NCBI GenBank assembly: GCA_963170055.1
Contig: CAUJGJ010000270.1
Span: 36,001-100,000, forward strand
Direction of reading: 5' to 3'
Length of the DNA: 64,000 nt
From: Halisarca cf. caerulea
Lineage: Eukaryota; Porifera; Demospongiae; Chondrillida; Halisarcidae
The position numbers and the translations under genes were made by a program. Position 1 is the first letter of the stretch, and every line of letters starts with the position of its first letter. The notes under the pieces are model-generated. The model did not search any database, had not been told where the DNA came from, and saw nothing but the letters and a program-made list of their open reading frames with translations. Positions 46,736 to 60,331 of the stretch are shown one piece after another.

Positions 46736-49700
46736 AAAATTAAAATTAGCAACGTTAACATTATTAAGAGACATTGGAATAGTTGTTTAAGCTGAAATTT
46801 GCATTAAATGAAAGTTACTTAGTTCACTTTTTAAGAAATTTGCAACTTTGGCAATTTTATTCTTATGCTAAAATTAAAATTAGCAACGTTAACATTTTTA
46901 AGAGACATTGGAATAGTTGTTTAAGCTGAAATTTGCATTAAATGAAAGTTACTTAGTTCACTTTTTAAGAAATTTGCAACTTTGGCAATTTTATTCTTAT
47001 GCTAAAATTAAAATTAGCAACATTAACATTTTTAAGAGACATTGGAATAGTTGTTTTAGCTGAAATTTGCATTAAATGAAAGTTACTTAGTTCACTTTTT
47101 AAGAAATTTGCTACTTTGGCAATTTTATTCTTATGCTAAAATTCAAATTAGCAACATTAACATTTTTAAGAGACATTGGAATAGTTGTTTAAGCTGAAAT
47201 TTGCATTAAATGAAAGTTACTTAGTTCACTTTTTAAGAAATTTGCAACTTTGGCAATTTTATTCTTATGCTAAAATTAAAATTAGCAACGTTAACATTTT
47301 TAAGAGACATTGGAATAGTTTTTTAAGCTGAAATTTGCATTAAATGAAAGTTACTTAGTTCACTTTTTAAGAAATTTGCAACTTTGGCAATTTTATTCTT
47401 ATGCTAAAATTAAAATTAGCAACGTTAACATTTTTAAGAGACATTGGAATAGTTGTTTTAGCTGAAATTTGCATTAAATGAAAGTTACTTAGTTCACTTT
47501 TTAAGAAATTTGCTACTTTGGCAATTTTATTCTTATGCTAAAATTCAAATTAGCAACGTTAACATTTTTAAGAGACATTGGAATAGTTGTTTAAGCTGAA
47601 ATTTGCATTAAATGAAAGTTACTTAGTTCACTTTTTAAGAAATTTGCAACTTTTGCAATTTTATTCTTATGCTAAAATTAAAATTAGCAACGTTAACATT
47701 TTTAAGAGACATTGGAATAGTTGTTTAAGCTGAAATTTGCATTAAATGAAAGTTACTTAGTTCACTTTTTAAGAAATTTGCAACTTTGGCAATTTTATTC
47801 TTATGCTAAAATTAAAATTAGCAACGTTAACATTTTTAAGAGACATTGGAATAGTTGTTTAAGCTGAAATTTGCATTAAATGAAAGTTACTTAGTTCACT
47901 TTTTAAGAAATTTGCAACTTTGGCAATTTTATTCTTATGCTAAAATTAAAATTAGCAACGTTAACATTTTTAAGAGACATTGGAATAGTTGTTTAAGCTG
48001 AAATTTGCATTAAATGAAAGTTACTTAGTTCACTTTTTAAGAAATTTGCAACTTTGGCAATTTTATTCTTATGCTAAAATTCAAATTAGCAACGTTAACA
48101 TTTTTAAGAGACATTGGAATAGTTGTTTAAGCTGAAATTTGCATTAAATGAAAGTTACTTAGTTCACTTTTTAAGAAATTTGCAACTTTGGCAATTTTAT
48201 TCTTATGCTAAAATTAAAATTAGCAACGTTAACATTTTTAAGAGACATTGGAATAGTTGTTTAAGCTGAAATTTGCATTAAATGAAAGTTACTTAATTCA
48301 CTTTTTAGAAATTTGCTACTTTGGCAATTTTATTCTTATGCTAAAATTAAAATTAGCAACGTTAACATTTTTAAGAGACATTTGAATAGTTGTTTAAGCT
48401 GAAATTTTCATTAAATGAAAGTTACTTAGTTCACTTTTTAGAAATTTGCTACTTTGGCAATTTTATTCTTATGCTAAAATTAAAATTAGCAACGTTAACA
48501 TTTTTAAGAGACATTGGAATAGTAGTTTAAGCGGAAATTTGCATTAAATGAAAGTTACTTAGTTCACTTTTTAAGAAATTTGCAACTTTGGCAATTTTAT
48601 TCTTATGCTAAAATTAAAATTAGCAACGTTAACATTTTTAAGAGACATTGGAATAGTTGTTTAAGCTGAAATTTGCATTAAATGAAAGTTACTTAGTTCA
48701 CTTTTTAAGAAATTTGCAACTTTGGCAATTTTATTCTTATGCTAAAATTAAAATTAGCAACGTTAACATTTTTAAGAGACATTGGAATAGTTGTTTAAGC
48801 TGAAATTTGCATTAAATGAAAGTTACTTAGTTCACTTTTTAAGAAATTTGCAACTTTGGCAATTTTATTCTTATGCTAAAATTAAAATTAGCAACGTTAA
48901 CATTTTTAAGAGACATTGGAATAGTTGTTTAAGCTGAAATTTGCATTAAATGAAAGTTACTTAGTTCACTTTTTAAGAAATTTGCAAGTTTGGCAATTTT
49001 ATTCTTATGCTAAAATTAAAATTAGCAACGTTAACATTTTTAAGAGACATTGGAATAGTTGTTTAAGCTGAAATTTTCATTAAATGAAAGTTACTTAGTT
49101 CACTTTTTAAGAAATTTGCAACTTTGGCAATTTTATTCTTATGCTAAAATTAAAATTAGCAACGTTAACATTTTTAAGAGACATTGGAATAGTTGTTTAA
49201 GCTGAAATTTGCATTAAATGAAAGTTACTTAGTTCACTTTTTAAGAAATTTGCAACTTTGGCAATTTTATTCTTATGCTAAAATTCAAATTAGCAACGTT
49301 AACATTTTTAAGAGACATTGGAATAGTTGTTTAAGCTGAAATTTGCATTAAATGAAAGTTACTTAGTTCACTTTTTAAGAAATTTGCAACTTTGGCAATT
49401 TTATTCTTATGCTAAAATTAAAATTAGCAACGTTAACATTTTTAAGAGACATTGGAATAGTTGTTTAAGCTGAAATTTGCATTAAATGAAAGTTACTTAG
49501 TTCACTTTTTAAGAAATTTGCATCTTTGGCAATTTTATTCTTATGCTAAAATTGAAATTAGCAACGTTAACATTTTTAAGAGACATTGGAATTGTTGTTT
49601 AAGCTGAAATTTGCATTAAATGAAAGTTACTTAGTTCACTTTTTAAGAAATTTGCTACTTTGGCAATTTTATTCTTATGCTAAAATTAAAATTAGCAACG

Positions 49701-52170
49701 TTAACATTTTTAAGAGACATTGGAATTGTTGTTTAAGCTGAAATTTTCATTAAATGAAAGTTACTTAGTTCACTTTTTAAGAAATTTGCAACTTTGGCAA
49801 TTTTATTCTTATGCTAAAATTCAAATTAGCAACGTTAACATTTTTAAGAGACATTGGAATAGTTGTTTAAGCTGAAATTTGCATTAAATGAAAGTTACTT
49901 AGTTCACTTTTTAAGAAATTTGCAACTTTGGCAATTTTATTCTTATGCTAAAATTAAAATTAGCAACGTTAACATTTTTAAGAGACATTGGAATAGTTGT
50001 TTAAGCTGAAATTTGCATTAAATGAAAGTTACTTAGTTCACTTTTTAAGAAATTTGCAACTTTGGCAATTTTATTCTTATGCTAAAATTAAAATTAGCAA
50101 CGTTAACATTTTTAAGAGACCTTGGAATAGTTGTTTAAGCTGAAATTTGCATTAAATGAAAGTTACTTAGTTCACTTTTTAAGAAATTTGCTACTTTGTA
50201 AATTTTATTCTTATGCTAAAATTAGCAACGTTAACATTTTTAAGAGACATTGGAATAGTTGTTTAAGCTGAAATTTGCATTAAATGAAAGTTACTTAGTT
50301 CACTTTTTAAGAAATTTGCTACTTTGGCAATTTTATTCTTATGCTAAAATTAAAATTAGCAACGTTAACATTTTTAAGAGACATTGGAATAGTTGTTTAA
50401 GCTGAAATTTGCATTAAATGAAAGTTACTTAGTTCACTTTTTAAGAAATTTGCAACTTTGGCAATTTTATTCTTATGCTAAAATTAAAATTAGCAACGTT
50501 AACATTTTTAAGAGACATTGGAATAGTTGTTTAAGCTGAAATTTGCATTAAATGAAAGTTACTTAGTTCACTTTTTAAGAAATTTGCAACTTTGGCAATT
50601 TTATTCTTATGCTAAAATTAAAATTAGCAACGTTAACATTTTTAAGAGACATTGGAATTGTTGTTTAAGCTGAAATTTGCATTAAATGAAAGTTACTTAG
50701 TTCACTTTTTAAGAAATTTGCTACTTTGGCAATTTTATTCTTATGCTAAAATTAAAATTAGCAACGTTAACATTTTTAAGAGACATTGGAACTGTTGTTT
50801 AAGCTGAAATTTGCATTAAATGAAAGTTACTTAGTTCACTTTTTAAGAAATTTGCAACTTTGGCAATTTTATTCTTATGCTAAAATTAAAATTAGCAACG
50901 TTAACATTTTTAAGAGACATTGGAATAGTTGTTTAAGCTGAAATTTGCATTAAATGAAAGTTACTTAGTTCACTTTTTAAGAAATTTGCAACTTTGGCAA
51001 TTTTATTCTTATGCTAAAATTAAAATTAGCAACGTTAACATTTTTAAGAGACATTGGAATAGTTGTTTAAGCTGAAATTTGCATTAAATGAAAGTTACTT
51101 AGTTCACTTTTTAAGAAATTTGCAACTTTGGCAATTTTATTCTTATGCTAAAATTAAAATTAGCAACGTTAACATTTTTAAGAGACATTGGAATAGTTGT
51201 TTAAGCTGAAATTTGCATTAAATGAAAGTTACTTAGTTCACTTTTTAAGAAATTTGCAACTTTGGCAATTTTATTCTTATGCTAAAATTAAAATTAGCAA
51301 CGTTAACATTTTTAAGAGACATTGGAATAGTTGTTTAAGCTGAAATTTGCATTAAATGAAAGTTACTTAGTTCACTTTTTAAGAAATTTGCAACTTTGGC
51401 AATTTTATTCTTATGCTAAAATTAAAATTAGCAACGTTAACATTTTTAAGAGACATTGGAATAGTTGTTTAAGCTGAAATTTGCATTAAATGAAAGTTAC
51501 TTAGTTCACTTTTTAAGAAATTTGCTACTTTGGCAATTTTATTCTTATGCTAAAATTAGCAACGTTAACATTTGTAAGAGACATTAGAATAGTAGTTTAA
51601 GCTGAAATTTGCATTAAATGAAAGTTACTTAGTTCACTTTTAAGAAATTTGCTACTTTGGCAATTTTATTCTTATGCTAAAATTAAAATTAGCAACGTTA
51701 ACATTTTTAAGAGACATTGGAATAGTAGTTTAAGCTGAAATTTTCATTAAATGAAAGATACTTAGTTCACTTTTTAAGAAATTTGCAACTTTGGCAATTT
51801 TATTCTTATGCTAAAATTAAAATTAGCAACGTTAACATTCTTAAGAGACATTGGAATAGTTGTTTAAGCTGAAATTTGCATTAAATGAAAGTTACTTAGT
51901 TCACTTTTTAAGAAATTTGCAACTTTGGCAATTTTATTCTTATGCTAAAATTAAAATTAGCAACGTTAACATTTTTAAGAGACATTGGAATAGTTGTTTA
52001 AGCTGAAATTTGCATTAAATGAAAGTTACTTAGTTCACTTTTTAAGAAAATTGCAACTTTGGCAATTTTATTCTTATGCTAAAATTAAAATTAGCAACGT
52101 TAACATTTTTAAGAGACATTGGAATAGTTGTTTAAGCTGAAATTTGCATTAAATGAAAGTTACTTAGTTC

Positions 52171-53520
52171 ACTTTTAAGAAATTTGCTACTTTGGCAATT
52201 TTATTCTTATGCTAAAATTAAAATTAGCAACGTTAACATTTTTAAGAGACATTGGAATAGTAGTTTAAGCTGAAATTTTCATTAAATGAAAGTTACTTAG
52301 TTCACTTTTTAAGAAATTTGCTACTTTGGCAATTTTATTCTTATGCTAAAATTAAAATTAGCAACGTTAACATTTTTAAGAGACATTGGAATAGTTGTTT
52401 AAGCTGAAATTTGCATTAAATGAAAGTTACTTAGTTCACTTTTTAAGAAAATTGCAACTTTGGCAATTTTATTCTTATGCTAAAATTAAAATTAGCAACG
52501 TTAACATTTTTAAGAGACATTGGAATAGTTGTTTAAGCTGAAATTTGCATTAAATGAAAGTTACTTAGTTCACTTTTAAGAAATTTGCTACTTTGGCAAT
52601 TTTATTCTTATGCTAAAATTAAAATTAGCAACGTTAACATTTTTAAGAGACATTGGAATAGTTGTTTAAGCTGAAATTTGCATTAAATGAAAGTTACTTA
52701 GTTCACTTTTTAAGAAAATTGCAACTTTGGCAATTTTATTCTTATGCTAAAATTAAAATTAGCAACGTTAACATTTTTAAGAGACATTGGAATAGTTGTT
52801 TAAGCTGAAATTTGCATTAAATGAAAGTTACTTAGTTCACTTTTAAGAAATTTGCTACTTTGGCAATTTTATTCTTATGCTAAAATTAAAATTAGCAACG
52901 TTAACATTTTTAAGAGACATTGGAATAGTAGTTTAAGCTGAAATTTTCATTAAATGAAAGTTACTTAGTTCACTTTTTAAGAAATTTGCTACTTTGGCAA
53001 TTTTATTCTTATGCTAAAATTAAAATTAGCAACGTTAACATTTTTAAGAGACATTGGAATAGTTGTTTAAGCTGAAATTTGCATTAAATGAAAGTTACTT
53101 AGTTCACTTTTTAAGAAAATTGCAACTTTGGCAATTTTATTCTTATGCTAAAATTAAAATTAGCAACGTTAACATTTTTAAGAGACATTGGAATAGTTGT
53201 TTAAGCTGAAATTTGCATTAAATGAAAGTTACTTAGTTCACTTTTAAGAAATTTGCTACTTTGGCAATTTTATTCTTATGCTAAAATTAAAATTAGCAAC
53301 GTTAACATTTTTAAGAGACATTGGAATAGTAGTTTAAGCTGAAATTTGCATTAAATGAAAGTTACTTACTTCACTTTTTAAGAAAATTGCAACTTTGGCA
53401 ATTTTATTCTTATGCTAAAATTAAAATTAGCAACGTTAACATTTTTAAGAGACATTGGAATAGTTGTTTAAGCTGAAATTTGCATTAAATGAAAGTTACT
53501 TAGTTCACTTTTAAGAAATT
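52171..53520 (+). repeat. 668-bp (5-mer) higher-order block
   Basis: The 1-bp-short CACTTTTAAG monomers occur at 52171, 52572, 52839, 53240 and 53507, alternating 401 and 267 bp. This gives a 668-bp repeat unit of five monomers, two of them 133 bp. Confidence 0.9.
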
Positions 53521-53589
53521 TGCTACTTTGGCAATTTTATTCTTATGCTAAAATTAAAATTAGCAACGTTAACATTTTTAAGAGACATT

Positions 53590-56580
53590 GGAATAGTTGT
53601 TTAAGCGGAAATTTGCATTAAATGAAAGTTACTTAGTTCACTTTTTAAGAAATTTGCTACTTTGGCAATTTTATTCTTATGCTAAAATTAAAATTAGCAA
53701 CGTTAACATTTTTAAGAGACATTGGAATAGTTGTTTAAGCTGAAATTTTCATTAAATGAAAGTTACTTAGTTCACTTTTTAAGAAATTTGCAACTTTGGC
53801 AATTTTATTCTTATGCTAAAATTAAAATTAGCAACGTTAACATTTTTAAGAGACGTTGGAATAGTTGTTTAAGCTGAAATTTGCATTAAATGAAAGTTAC
53901 TTAGTTCACTTTTTAAGAAATTTGCAACTTTGGCAATTTTATTCTTATGCTAAAATTAAAATTAGCAACGTTAACATTTTTAAGAGACATTGGAATAGTT
54001 GTTTAAGCTGAAATTTGCATTAAATGAAAGTTACTTAGTTCACTTTTTAAGAAATTTGCAACTTTGGCAATTTTATTCTTATGTTAAAATTAAAATTAGC
54101 AACGTTAACATTTTTAAGAGACATTGGAATAGTTGTTTAAGCTGAAATTTGCATTAAATGAAAGTTACTTAGTTCACTTTTTAAGAAAATTGCAACTTTG
54201 GCAATTTTATTCTTATGCTAAAATTAAAATTAGCAACGTTAACATTTGTAAGAGACATTGGAATAGTAGTTTAAGCTGAAATTTGCATTAAATGAAAGTT
54301 ACTTAGTTCACTTTTAAGAAATTTGCTACTTTGTCAATTTTATTCTTATGCTAAAATTAAAATTAGCAACGTTAACATTTTTAAGAGACATTGGAATAGT
54401 TGTTTAAGCTGAAATTTGCATTAAATGAAAGTTACTTAGTTCACTTTTTAAGAAATTTGCAACTTTGGCAATTTTATTCTTATGTTAAAATTAAAATTAG
54501 CAACGTTAACATTTTTAAGAGACATTGGAATAGTTGTTTAAGCTGAAATTTGCATTAAATGAAAGTTACTTAGTTCACTTTTTAAGAAATTTGCAACTTT
54601 GGCAATTTTATTCTTATGCTAAAATTAAAATTAGCAACGTTAACATTTTTAAGAGACATTGGAATAGTTGTTTAAGCTGAAATTTGCATTAAATGAAAGT
54701 TACTTAGTTCACTTTTAAGAAATTTGCTACTTTGGCAATTTTATTCTTATGCTAAAATTAAAATTAGCAACGTTAACATTTTTAAGAGACATTGGAATAG
54801 TAGTTTAAGCTGAAATTTGCATTAAATGAAAGTTACTTACTTCACTTTTTAAGAAAATTGCAACTTTGGCAATTTTATTCTTATGCTAAAATTAAAATTA
54901 GCAACGTTAACATTTTTAAGAGACATTGGAATAGTTGTTTAAGCTGAAATTTGCATTAAATGAAAGTTACTTAGTTCACTTTTAAGAAATTTGCTACTTT
55001 GGCAATTTTATTCTTATGCTAAAATTAAAATTAGCAACGTTAACATTTTTAAGAGACATTGGAATAGTTGTTTAAGCGGAAATTTCCATTAAATGAAAGT
55101 TACTTAGTTCACTTTTTAAGAAATTTGCTACTTTGGCAATTTTATTCTTATGCTAAAATTAAAATTAGCAACGTTAACATTTTTAAGAGACATTGGAATA
55201 GTTGTTTAAGCTGAAATTTTCATTAAATGAAAGTTACTTAGTTCACTTTTTAAGAAATTTGCAACTTTGGCAATTTTATTCTTATGCTAAAATTAAAATT
55301 AGCAACGTTAACATTTTTAAGAGACGTTGGAATAGTTGTTTAAGCTGAAATTTGCATTAAATGAAAGTTACTTAGTTCACTTTTTAAGAAATTTGCAACT
55401 TTGGCAATTTTATTCTTATGCTAAAATTAAAATTAGCAACGTTAACATTTTTAAGAGACATTGGAATAGTTGTTTAAGCTGAAATTTGCATTAAATGAAA
55501 GTTACTTAGTTCACTTTTTAAGAAATTTGCAACTTTGGCAATTTTATTCTTATGTTAAAATTAAAATTAGCAACGTTAACATTTTTAAGAGACATTGGAA
55601 TAGTTGTTTAAGCTGAAATTTGCATTAAATGAAAGTTACTTAGTTCACTTTTTAAGAAAATTGCAACTTTGGCAATTTTATTCTTATGCTAAAATTAAAA
55701 TTAGCAACGTTAACATTTGTAAGAGACATTGGAATAGTAGTTTAAGCTGAAATTTGCATTAAATGAAAGTTACTTAGTTCACTTTTAAGAAATTTGCTAC
55801 TTTGTCAATTTTATTCTTATGCTAAAATTAAAATTAGCAACGTTAACATTTTTAAGAGACATTGGAATAGTTGTTTAAGCTGAAATTTGCATTAAATGAA
55901 AGTTACTTAGTTCACTTTTTAAGAAATTTGCAACTTTGGCAATTTTATTCTTATGTTAAAATTAAAATTAGCAACGTTAACATTTTTAAGAGACATTGGA
56001 ATAGTTGTTTAAGCTGAAATTTGCATTAAATGAAAGTTACTTAGTTCACTTTTTAAGAAATTTGCAACTTTGGCAATTTTATTCTTATGCTAAAATTAAA
56101 ATTAGCAACGTTAACATTTTTAAGAGACATTGGAATAGTTGTTTAAGCTGAAATTTGCATTAAATGAAAGTTACTTAGTTCACTTTTAAGAAATTTGCTA
56201 CTTTGGCAATTTTATTCTTATGCTAAAATTAAAATTAGCAACGTTAACATTTTTAAGAGACATTGGAATAGTTGTTTAAGCTGAAATTTGCATTAAATGA
56301 AAGTTACTTAGTTCACTTTTTAAGAAAATTGCAACTTTGGCAATTTTATTCTTATGCTAAAATTAAAATTAGCAACGTTAACATTTTTAAGAGACATTGG
56401 AATAGTTGTTTAAGCTGAAATTTGCATTAAATGAAAGTTACTTAGTTCACTTTTTAAGAAAATTGCAACTTTGGCAATTTTATTCTTATGCTAAAATTAA
56501 AATTAGCAACGTTAACATTTGTAAGAGACATTGGAATAGTAGTTTAAGCTGAAATTTGCATTAAATGAAAGTTACTTAGT
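53590..56580 (+). repeat. 1471-bp (11-mer) higher-order block
   Basis: AGACGTTGG (53851, 55322), AACATTTGTA (54241, 55712) and TTGTCAATTT (54331, 55802) all recur with offset 1471 bp, i.e. eleven monomers less three single-base losses. AGACGTTGG recurs again at 57463. Confidence 0.9.
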
Positions 56581-59500
56581 TCACTTTTAAGAAATTTGCT
56601 ACTTTGTCAATTTTATTCTTATGCTAAAATTAAAATTAGCAACGTTAACATTTTTAAGAGACATTGGAATAGTAGTTTAAGCTGAAATTTGCATTAAATG
56701 AAAGTTACTTAGTTCACTTTTTAAGAAATTTGCAACTTTGGCAATTTTATTCTTATGCTAAAATTAAAATTAGCAACGTTAACATTTTTAAGAGACATTG
56801 GAATAGTTGTTTAAGCTGAAATTTGCATTAAATGAAAGTTACTTAGTTCACTTTTTAAGAAATTTGCAACTTTGGCAATTTTATTCTTATGCTAAAATTA
56901 AAATTAGCAACGTTAACATTTTTAAGAGACATTGGAATAGTTGTTTAAGCTGAAATTTGCATTAAATGAAAGTTACTTAGTTCACTTTTTAAGAAATTTG
57001 CAACTTTGGCAATTTTATTCTTATGCTAAAATTAAAATTAGCAACGTTAACATTTTTAAGAGACATTGGAATAGTTGTTTAAGCTGAAATTTGCATTAAA
57101 TGAAAGTTACTTAGTTCACTTTTTAAGAAATTTGCTACTTTGGCAATTTTATTCTTATGCTAAAATTAAAATTAGCAACGTTAACATTTTTAAGAGATAT
57201 TGGAATAGTTGTTTAAGCTGAAATTTGCATTAAATGAAAGTTACTTAGTTCACTTTTTAAGAAATTTGCAACTTTGGCAATTTTATTCTTATGCTAAAAT
57301 TAAAATTAGCAACGTTAACATTTTTAAGAGACATTGGAATAGTTGTTTAAGCTGAAATTTGCATTAAATGAAAGTTACTTAGTTCACTTTTTAAGAAAAT
57401 TGCAACTTTGGCAATTTTATTCTTATGCTAAAATTAAAATTAGCAACGTTAACATTTTTAAGAGACGTTGGAATAGTTGTTTAAGCTGAAATTTTCATTA
57501 AATGAAAGTTACTTAGTTCACTTTTTAAGAAATTTGCAACTTTGGCAATTTTATTCTTATGCTAAAATTAAAATTAGCAACGTTAACATTTTTAAGAGAC
57601 ATTGGAATAGTTGTTTAAGCTGAAATTTGCATTAAATGAAAGTTACTTAGTTCACTTTTTAAGAAATTTGCAACTTTGGCAATTTTATTCTTATGTTAAA
57701 ATTAAAATTAGCAACGTTAACATTTTTAAGAGACATTGGAATAGTTGTTTAAGCTGAAATTTGCATTAAATGAAAGTTACTTAGTTCACTTTTTAAGAAA
57801 TTTGCAACTTTGGCAATTTTATTCTTATGCTAAAATTAAAATTAGCAACGTTAACATTTTTAAGAGACATTGGAATAGTTGTTTAAGCTGAAATTTGCAT
57901 TAAATGAAAGTTACTTAGTTCACTTTTAAGAAATTTGCTACTTTGGCAATTTTATTCTTATGCTAAAATTAAAATTAGCAACGTTAACATTTTTAAGAGA
58001 CATTGGAATAGTTGTTTAAGCTGAAATTTGCATTAAATGAAAGTTACTTAGTTCACTTTTTAAGAAAATTGCAACTTTGGCAATTTTATTCTTATGCTAA
58101 AATTAAAATTAGCAACGTTAACATTTTTAAGAGACATTGGAATAGTTGTTTAAGCTGAAATTTTCATTAAATGAAAGTTACTTAGTTCACTTTTTAAGAA
58201 AATTGCAACTTTGGCAATTTTATTCTTATGCTAAAATTAAAATTAGCAACGTTAACATTTTTAAGAGACATTGGAATAGTAGTTTAAGCTGAAATTTGCA
58301 TTAAATGAAAGTTACTTAGTTCACTTTTAAGAAATTTGCTACTTTGTCAATTTGATTCTTATGCTAAAATTAAAATTAGCAACGTTAACATTTTTAAGAG
58401 ACATTGGAATAGTAGTTTAAGCTGAAATTTGCATTAAATGAAAGTTACTTAGTTCACTTTTTAAGAAATTTGCAACTTTGGCAATTTTATTCTTATGCTA
58501 AAATTAAAATTAGCAACGTTAACATTTTTAAGAGACATTGGAATAGTTGTTTAAGCTGAAATTTGCATTAAATGAAAGTTACTTAGTTCACTTTTTAAGA
58601 AATTTGCAACTTTGGCAATTTTATTCTTATGCTAAAATTAAAATTAGCAACGTTAACATTTTTAAGAGACATTGGAATAGTTGTTTAAGCTGAAATTTGC
58701 ATTAAATGAAAGTTACTTAGTTCACTTTTTAAGAAATTTGCAACTTTGGCAATTTTATTCTTATGCTAAAATTAAAATTAGCAACGTTAACATTTTTAAG
58801 AGACATTGGAATAGTTGTTTAAGCTGAAATTTGCATTAAATGAAAGTTACTTAGTTCACTTTTTAAGAAATTTGCTACTTTGGCAATTTTATTCTTATGC
58901 TAAAATTAAAATTAGCAACGTTAACATTTTTAAGAGACATTGGAATAGTTGTTTAAGCTGAAATTTGCATTAAATGAAAGTTACTTAGTTCACTTTTTAA
59001 GAAATTTGCAACTTTGGCAATTTTATTCTTATGCTAAAATTAAAATTAGCAACGTTAACATTTTTAAGAGACATTGGAATAGTTGTTTAAGCTGAAATTT
59101 GCATTAAATGAAAGTTACTTAGTTCACTTTTTAAGAAAATTGCAACTTTGGCAATTTTATTCTTATGCTAAAATTAAAATTAGCAACGTTAACATTTTTA
59201 AGAGACATTGGAATAGTTGTTTAAGCTGAAATTTGCATTAAATGAAAGTTACTTAGTTCACTTTTAAGAAATTTGCTACTTTGGCAATTTTATTCTTATG
59301 CTAAAATTAAAATTAGCAACGTTAACATTTTTAAGAGACATTGGAATAGTTGTTTAAGCTGAAATTTGCATTAAATGAAAGTTACTTAGTTCACTTTTTA
59401 AGAAATTTGCAACTTTGGCAATTTTATTCTTATGCTAAAATTAAAATTAGCAACGTTAACATTTTTAAGAGACATTGGAATAGTTGTTTAAGCTGAAATT

Positions 59501-60331
59501 TGCATTAAATGAAAGTTACTTAGTTCACTTTTTAAGAAATTTGCTACTTTGGCAATTTTATTCTTATGCTAAAATTAAAATTAGCAACGTTAACATTTTT
59601 AAGAGACATTGGAATAGTTGTTTAAGCTGAAATTTTCATTAAATGAAAGTTACTTAGTTCACTTTTTAAGAAATTTGCAACTTTGGCAATTTTATTCTTA
59701 TGCTAAAATTAAAATTAGCAACGTTAACATTTTTAAGAGACATTGGAATAGTTGTTTAAGCTGAAATTTGCATTAAATGAAAGTTACTTAGTTCACTTTT
59801 TAAGAAATTTGCTACTTTGGCAATTTTATTCTTATGCTAAAATTCAAATTAGCAACGTTAACATTTTTAAGAGACATTGTAATAGTTGTTTAAGCTGAAA
59901 TTTGCATTAAATGAAAGTTACTTAGTTCACTTTTTAAGAAATTTGCTACTTTGGCAATTTTATTCTTATGCTAAAATTAAAATTAGCAACGTTAACATTT
60001 TTAAGAGACATTGGAATAGTTGTTTAAGCTGAAATTTGCATTAAATGAAAGTTACTTAGTTCACTTTTTAAGAAATTTGCAACTTTGGCAATTTTATTCT
60101 TATGCTAAAATTAAAATTAGCAACGTTAACATTTTTAAGAGACATTGGAATAGTTGTTTAAGCTGAAATTTGCATTAAATGAAAGTTACTTAGTTCACTT
60201 TTTAAGAAATTTGCAACTTTGGCAATTTTATTCTTATGCTAAAATTAAAATTAGCAACGTTAACATTTTTAAGAGACATTGGAATAGTTGTTTAAGCTGA
60301 AATTTGCATTAAATGAAAGTTACTTAGTTCA

